From Streptomyces luomodiensis (GTDB taxonomy: Bacteria > Actinomycetota > Actinomycetes > Streptomycetales > Streptomycetaceae), in the NCBI RefSeq assembly GCF_031679605.1, contig NZ_CP117522.1, positions 1,736,001-1,800,000 on the forward strand: 64,000 nt of DNA, written 5' to 3'. The translations under genes were made by a program, and so were the position numbers. Shown one piece after another: positions 59,905 to 64,000 of this stretch. Positions within the stretch are counted from its first letter, which is position 1; each line of letters starts with the position of its first letter. Below the pieces are notes generated by a model that had not been told where the DNA came from, searched no databases, and was given only the letters and a program-made list of their open reading frames with translations.

Positions 59905-62283
59905 TCATTGCTCCCGGATCAAGTCGGCGTACAGTCCCTCCGCCCCGACAAGGGTGTGATGCGTGCCGCGCTGCACGACCCGGCCGTGATCCAGTACCAG
60001 GATCTCGTCGCTGTCCCGGATCGTCGACAGCCGGTGGGCGATGATCACGCAAGCGCAGCCGAGCCGGCGGAGGTTGTCGTCGATGCGCTTCTCGGTCTCC
60101 GCGTCCAGGGCGCTCGTGGCCTCGTCGAGCACCATGACGCTGGGCCCGCGGACCAGTGCGCGGGCGATCTCCAGACGCTGCCGCTGGCCTCCGGAGAAGT
60201 TGGAGCCGCCCTCGGCGACGAAGCTGCCGAGGGTGCCCGGCCGGGAGGCCACGACGTCGTAGACGGCCGCGGCGCGCAGCGCGGCGACGATCCTGTCGTC
60301 GGGGATGGAGGTGTCCCACAAGGTGACGTTCTCCCGGACGGTTCCCTCGAAGAGGAAGATGTCCTGGTCGACGAAGGCCACCGCGCTGCCGAGGGTGTCG
60401 CGGGCGTACTCCCGGCGTTCCCGGCCGTCGAAAAGGATCTGGCCGGACCACGGCTCGTACAGACCGGCGATGAGCCGGCTCACCGTGGACTTCCCGCTCC
60501 CCGAGCCGCCCACCAGCGCCACGCGCTGTCCGGGCCGCACGCTCAGATCGAAGTCCCGCAGCAGCGGATCCCCCAGCGGGCTGTATCCGAAGGTGATACC
60601 GCGCAGCTCCACGCTCGCCACGCTGGTGGGCCGGCGGGAGGCCGCGGACGGCGAGGGTGCGGGTCGGTCCGGGGCCTGGCGCCGGGGCGGATCCTGCGGC
60701 GCCGGTGCCCGGCCGGGTCCGACCTTCGGCGCGCCGGCCGGGCCGCTGCCGGGCGTCACGGCACCGAAGTCGGCGGCCAGCGGGAACCGTTCGATGTCCT
60801 TGAGCCGGTTGATGTCGGCGGCCACGTCCTGCACCCGCGGCCCCAGGTTGGTCAGCTGGGAGACCGGACGGCTGAAGTTCGTCACCAGCGTCTGGAAGGC
60901 GACCAGCAGACCGATGGAGATGGCCCCGTCGATCGCCTTGAGACCGCCGATCAGCAGGATGCAGCCACTGTCCACCGCCGCCAGGAGCGGTGGTACGACG
61001 GCGAGCAGCGCGGTGGGCGTGCCGAGGACCTGCGATCCGGACACCACCTTGGCCTGGAAGCCCGCCCAGCGCCCGAAGTAGTCGTTCTCGGTGCCTGACG
61101 CCTTCATCGTCTCGATGAGCTGGAGGCCGTTGAACGACGCCGCTGTCAGCCGCGCCCGGTCCGCCCGGAGTTTGGTCACCGCGTCGCTGCGGAGCCGTGA
61201 CACCAGGCGCAGCACCACGATGTTCAGCAGGGCCACCCCGACGCCGATCACGGTCAACTCGGCATCGTAGGTCCACAGCAGGATCGCGTAGAACACCACG
61301 AGCAGCGCGCTGACCGCCGCGGTCGCCACGTCCCGGGACAGGATCTCGGCGACTCTGTCGTTGGAGGCGACCCGCTGGGAGATCTCGGCCGGGTTGCGCT
61401 GCGTGAAGAAGACCACCGGCAGGCGCAGCAGGTGCCGGACGACGCGGGCGGAACTGCGGATCGCCGTCGACGACTCCACCCGCAGCAGATGTGCCTGCTG
61501 AAGCAGGGTCAGCACGACGGTCAGCCCGGCGGCCACGCCCATCGCGCCGATCAACGGTGTGATGAAGGAGTGATCGCCGTTGTTCAGTACCCGGTCGATG
61601 AAGGCCCGTGTGAACGCGGGAACCGCCACGCCGGGGATGATCAGCAGGATACTGGCCAGCAGCGCGAGCAGCAGTGCCCCACCGTTGCTGCTGTAGCGGG
61701 CGTACAGGTCCGAGAGGATGCGCGGGGGGCGTCCGCCGCGCTGGAAGTCCGGCCCGCGCTCGAAGGTGAGGACGATGCCGGTGAAGCTGTTGTCGAACTC
61801 CTCGAGGCTGACCGTGCGCTTGCCGGAGGCGGGGTCGTTGAGGTGGACCACCGGCCGTCCGAGCCGGGTGCCCATACCCTCGTAGACCACGAAGTGGTTG
61901 AAATTCCAGAACAGGATCGTCGGCGGCCGCAGCGTGCGGAGTTTTTCCACCTCCATCTGCCGGCCTCTGGCCAGCAGACCGTAGCTTCTGGCCGCTCGCA
62001 GCAGGTTCGACGCCTTGGCCCCGTCCCGGGAGACGCCGCAGGCGGTCCGCAGCTCCTCCAGCGGGACGAACCGCCCGAAGTGGCCCAGCACCATGCTCAG
62101 TGAGGCCGCGCCGCATTCGACCGCCTCCAGCTGGATCACGGTCGGGGTACGGACGCGCATCCGCTTTCTGGAGCGGCCCTCGCGCCGGCCGCGCCGCATC
62201 CCGTGGTGCGGCTGTTCGCCCGCCGCCTCGGAGTCGGCCTTCCGGCCCGGCGTGTGCTGTGGGGGAACGGATCGAGTCGTCAT
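59905..62283 (-). CDS. NHLM-type bacteriocin ABC transporter with C39 peptidase domain
   Basis: This 792-residue protein starts at ATG 62283, overlapping the HlyD-like stop (ATGA). The N-terminal C39 peptidase is intact: Gln51 and Cys57 in VIQLEAVECGAASLSMVLG, His130 in WNFNHFVVYEG and Asp150 in HLNDPASGK. The membrane domain follows, with RLPVVFFTQRNPAEISQRVASNDRVAEILS as coupling region. The ATPase has GGSGSGKST (about 592-600), FSGGQRQRLEIARAL, MVLDEATSALD and IIAHRLST. It cleaves a leader after a double-glycine-type site and exports the core peptide. A Pro/Ala-rich linker joins membrane and ATPase domains. Confidence 0.94.
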   Translation of the reverse strand: MTTRSVPPQHTPGRKADSEAAGEQPHHGMRRGRREGRSRKRMRVRTPTVIQLEAVECGAASLSMVLGHFGRFVPLEELRTACGVSRDGAKASNLLRAARSYGLLARGRQMEVEKLRTLRPPTILFWNFNHFVVYEGMGTRLGRPVVHLNDPASGKRTVSLEEFDNSFTGIVLTFERGPDFQRGGRPPRILSDLYARYSSNGGALLLALLASILLIIPGVAVPAFTRAFIDRVLNNGDHSFITPLIGAMGVAAGLTVVLTLLQQAHLLRVESSTAIRSSARVVRHLLRLPVVFFTQRNPAEISQRVASNDRVAEILSRDVATAAVSALLVVFYAILLWTYDAELTVIGVGVALLNIVVLRLVSRLRSDAVTKLRADRARLTAASFNGLQLIETMKASGTENDYFGRWAGFQAKVVSGSQVLGTPTALLAVVPPLLAAVDSGCILLIGGLKAIDGAISIGLLVAFQTLVTNFSRPVSQLTNLGPRVQDVAADINRLKDIERFPLAADFGAVTPGSGPAGAPKVGPGRAPAPQDPPRRQAPDRPAPSPSAASRRPTSVASVELRGITFGYSPLGDPLLRDFDLSVRPGQRVALVGGSGSGKSTVSRLIAGLYEPWSGQILFDGRERREYARDTLGSAVAFVDQDIFLFEGTVRENVTLWDTSIPDDRIVAALRAAAVYDVVASRPGTLGSFVAEGGSNFSGGQRQRLEIARALVRGPSVMVLDEATSALDAETEKRIDDNLRRLGCACVIIAHRLSTIRDSDEILVLDHGRVVQRGTHHTLVGAEGLYADLIREQ

Positions 62284-63095
62284 CGCGGCAGCAGCCAATC
62301 AATGGGGCGCTCACCGGGCAGCCGGCCGATGGCGCTGACCTGGGTCCAGGAGTTGATGCGGAACGGCGGTCCGGACGTTGTGGTCCAGCGGTAACCGCTG
62401 GGCACGTCGGCGTCGCGGTCCGGGTCGACGGTGATCCGGATCGGTCCGCCTTGCTCCAGGAGTTGTGTGGCCAGGAGTTTGTTCCCGCCCAGGAAGTCCT
62501 GCACCTGCTGTTCGGTCTGGGGGAATGGGTCCATGGCGGTGACCCGGCCGCGCATCAGGCCGAACGCCTGCGCGGGAGCCGACGCCACGTCCATGTCCAC
62601 CCTGTCGCCGATCTTCAGCAGGCCCGCCTTGTCCGCGGGGGCGAACAGGACGGCCACCATCCGGTCGTTCTTGCCGTCGGTGCGCTCCACCGTCATGAAC
62701 GTCGCGCCCGCGGCGACGTACTGCCCGTTGCCGACCAGCAGGGCGATCGCCCGGCCGGAGAAGGGGGCCCGGACGGTCTTGGTGGCTCCTTCGGCGTCGA
62801 CCAGGGACAGCACCCGAGCGCCCTTGGTCACCACGTCCCCGGTGTCGACGAAGACGTTCGACACCGTCCCGCTCTGCGGACTTTCGACCTTGGACACCCC
62901 CAGTGGATGGGTGAGGATGCCCGGCACGCTCACGCTCCGGGCCAGTTCGCCGTTGAAGGACCACACCAGGCCGCCCACGATGATCGCCCCCACGACCGCC
63001 AGCACCGCCCAGGCACGCGGCCGGGTCAGGCGCACCGGGCTGTCCAGGTCGTCGGGTTGGCGCAGGTTCTCCAGTGCCTTACGCCGGAACTCCAT
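62280..63095 (-). CDS. HlyD-like NHLM secretion (membrane fusion) protein
   Basis: This 271-residue protein has a short cytoplasmic N-terminus (MEFRRKALENLRQPDDLD), one membrane segment (AWAVLAVVGAIIVGGLVWSF), and lipoyl/barrel-sandwich parts: GVSKVESPQSGTVSNVFVDTGDVVTKGARVLSLVD and TVRAPFSGRAIALLVGNGQYVAAGATFMTVE. That is the pattern of NHLM bacteriocin-system secretion proteins. It links the transporter to the cell envelope. Its start overlaps the SagB-like gene by 17 bp. Confidence 0.92.
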   Translation of the reverse strand: MEFRRKALENLRQPDDLDSPVRLTRPRAWAVLAVVGAIIVGGLVWSFNGELARSVSVPGILTHPLGVSKVESPQSGTVSNVFVDTGDVVTKGARVLSLVDAEGATKTVRAPFSGRAIALLVGNGQYVAAGATFMTVERTDGKNDRMVAVLFAPADKAGLLKIGDRVDMDVASAPAQAFGLMRGRVTAMDPFPQTEQQVQDFLGGNKLLATQLLEQGGPIRITVDPDRDADVPSGYRWTTTSGPPFRINSWTQVSAIGRLPGERPIDWLLPR

Positions 63096-64000
63096 CGCCG
63101 CCCTCCTTTCCGCGGCTGCCGAGCAGGAACTCGCCGACGGTCGACTCGCTCTCCCAGGGCACCCCGGAGGCGGCGGCGAAGGCGTCGGAGTCGCCGCCGC
63201 CGAGCCCGCAGCCGGCGAGCCCCATCGCGGTGGCCACGCTGTACATCACCTGGTAGAGCACCCCCACGTGTTTGAGCACCAGGGCGTAACCCATCGAGGA
63301 GTACTTCCACATCACCCTCCCGAAGCGTGCCGTGATCAGCAGCGTCACCTGCGGCGGAGCGGACATCTGCGCGGTCGCGCGGGACATCTCGGCCAGGCGG
63401 GTCAGCGCCGGACCGGGCTCGGCGACCAGCTCCAGCCGGTGTTCCTCGGGGTCGTAGTGGTACAGGCCCGGTGCCACACCGTCCACCTGGTGGATCAGCG
63501 GATAGATCTCCAGCTCGTACGCCCGGCCGCCGGACGGGTAGGGCCGGTCGCCCAGTTCCTGCGAACCGTCGTCGTACCTGCCCCGGTTCCGTGCGCTCCG
63601 GTACAGGAACTCGCCCAGCTGCCCGGCCGTGAGCGGCGCCGCGCTGTCGTGCAGCCGTAACGACCGCCGGTCCTCCAGTACCTCGGTGAGGGTCCGGTCG
63701 CTCGTGCGCAGCGCCTGGAGGTCCGCCCGGGGCAGCTCCACCGAGCGGCCGTCGAAGGGCGGCCGGACCGAGGGCAGCGGCTCGGCGAAGCCCTTGGCCC
63801 AGTAGGTGCCGCCGTACGGCAGGTCGTGGCGTCCGACGCGGGTACGGCTGTGGAACCACAGCTCGTGCGGCGACCACTGCGCGAAGCGGAAGTCTTCCTC
63901 GGCGGCGCCGCTCCGCGGAACCAGAAAGCCGTGCCGGGCCAGGGCGCTCAGCAGCGCGGGGACCGCTTCCGGCCAGTCCACCGGGTAGGTCCGCGCGCCC
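63079..64000 (-). CDS. SagB-family peptide dehydrogenase, C-terminal part (runs off right edge)
   Basis: The frame is open from the window edge to the stop at 63079, 307 codons. A GTG at 63981 could be read as a start, but the frame continues upstream (ARTYPVDWPEAVPALLSALA) and SagB proteins are longer. The FMN-binding nitroreductase-like domain shows LEDRRSLRLHDSAAPLTAGQLGEFLYRSARNRGRY, PYPSGGRAYELEIYPLIHQVDGVAPGLYHYD, VMWKYSSMGYALVLKHVGVLYQVMYSVATAMGLAGCGLGGGDS. SagB/McbC-type enzymes oxidise azolines in peptides to thiazoles or oxazoles. The partner cyclodehydratase and precursor are expected beyond 64 kb. Confidence 0.9.
   Translation of the reverse strand, partial: GARTYPVDWPEAVPALLSALARHGFLVPRSGAAEEDFRFAQWSPHELWFHSRTRVGRHDLPYGGTYWAKGFAEPLPSVRPPFDGRSVELPRADLQALRTSDRTLTEVLEDRRSLRLHDSAAPLTAGQLGEFLYRSARNRGRYDDGSQELGDRPYPSGGRAYELEIYPLIHQVDGVAPGLYHYDPEEHRLELVAEPGPALTRLAEMSRATAQMSAPPQVTLLITARFGRVMWKYSSMGYALVLKHVGVLYQVMYSVATAMGLAGCGLGGGDSDAFAAASGVPWESESTVGEFLLGSRGKEGGDGVPA

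Noticed and set aside
59897..62314. An 805-codon open frame opposite in phase to the NHLM C39 transporter
   Set aside because: The alternative frame encodes an intact C39 peptidase and ABC ATPase; this one is a shadow with biased composition and no motifs.

Overview
The window is high-GC actinobacterial DNA, almost certainly Streptomyces. Third codon positions are strongly G/C, GTG starts are frequent, genes are joined by 4-bp ATGA/GTGA overlaps, and the protein families (TerD/TerB, PaaX, ROK, large LuxR/LAL, NHLM exporters) fit that genus. Gene content is mostly accessory, as expected of a chromosome arm. No tRNA, rRNA, CRISPR array or intact transposase gene was seen, and no gap between genes exceeds about 300 bp.

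Layout. (1) 1-432: the N-terminal part of a sulfotransferase that runs off the left edge. (2) 0.7-2.3 kb: terD divergent from a TerB protein fused to an ArsR-like DNA-binding domain, with two identical-architecture palindromes between them. (3) 2.3-8.6 kb: a MarR regulator divergent from a Bcr/CflA efflux pump, then three secreted alpha/beta hydrolases. (4) 8.7-13.6 kb: a polar amino-acid type ABC importer and two PaaX-family regulators. (5) 13.8-27.8 kb: an acyl-CoA catabolic locus made of two operons around an ACS-type MFS permease and a MarR regulator. One operon is CapA-like protein, CoA-transferase and two 2-hydroxyacyl-CoA dehydratase-like subunits. The other is HMG-CoA lyase-like protein, two enoyl-CoA hydratases, a second CoA-transferase, acyl-CoA ligase, nitronate monooxygenase-like protein and HAD hydrolase. 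Two copies of one 15-bp palindrome bracket the marR gene. (6) 27.9-44.3 kb: mostly single genes (TetR, LVIVD-repeat protein, DUF305 lipoprotein, ferredoxin reductase, NCS2 permease, an ArsR/OYE pair sharing a DNA motif, BNR-repeat protein, uracil-DNA glycosylase, scramblase-like protein, GlcNAc-kinase-like protein, CbiX-like protein, lactonase, HAD phosphatase, D-Ala-D-Ala carboxypeptidase). (7) 44.4-50.8 kb: a glycan-utilisation locus (ROK regulator, sugar ABC importer, sulfatase) ending in what looks like an internally deleted GH38 alpha-mannosidase. (8) 50.8-54.4 kb: a small secreted peptide gene and a LAL-type LuxR regulator with a degenerate ATPase site, bracketed by two related MITE-like palindromic elements that each supply the stop codon of a neighbouring gene. 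(9) 54.4-64 kb: a minus-strand RiPP-type operon (SagB-family dehydrogenase, HlyD-like secretion protein, two NHLM ABC transporters, cytochrome P450, methyltransferase) whose upstream part lies beyond the right edge.

The most unusual items are the TerB-ArsR fusion with paired operators, the MarR-controlled catabolic locus with a dehydratase pair lacking several expected cysteine ligands and any visible activator, the MITE-bracketed LAL/small-peptide segment, the collapsed mannosidase, and the SagB/NHLM/P450 export locus. Functions are inferred from recognisable motifs and family knowledge; no database search was run.
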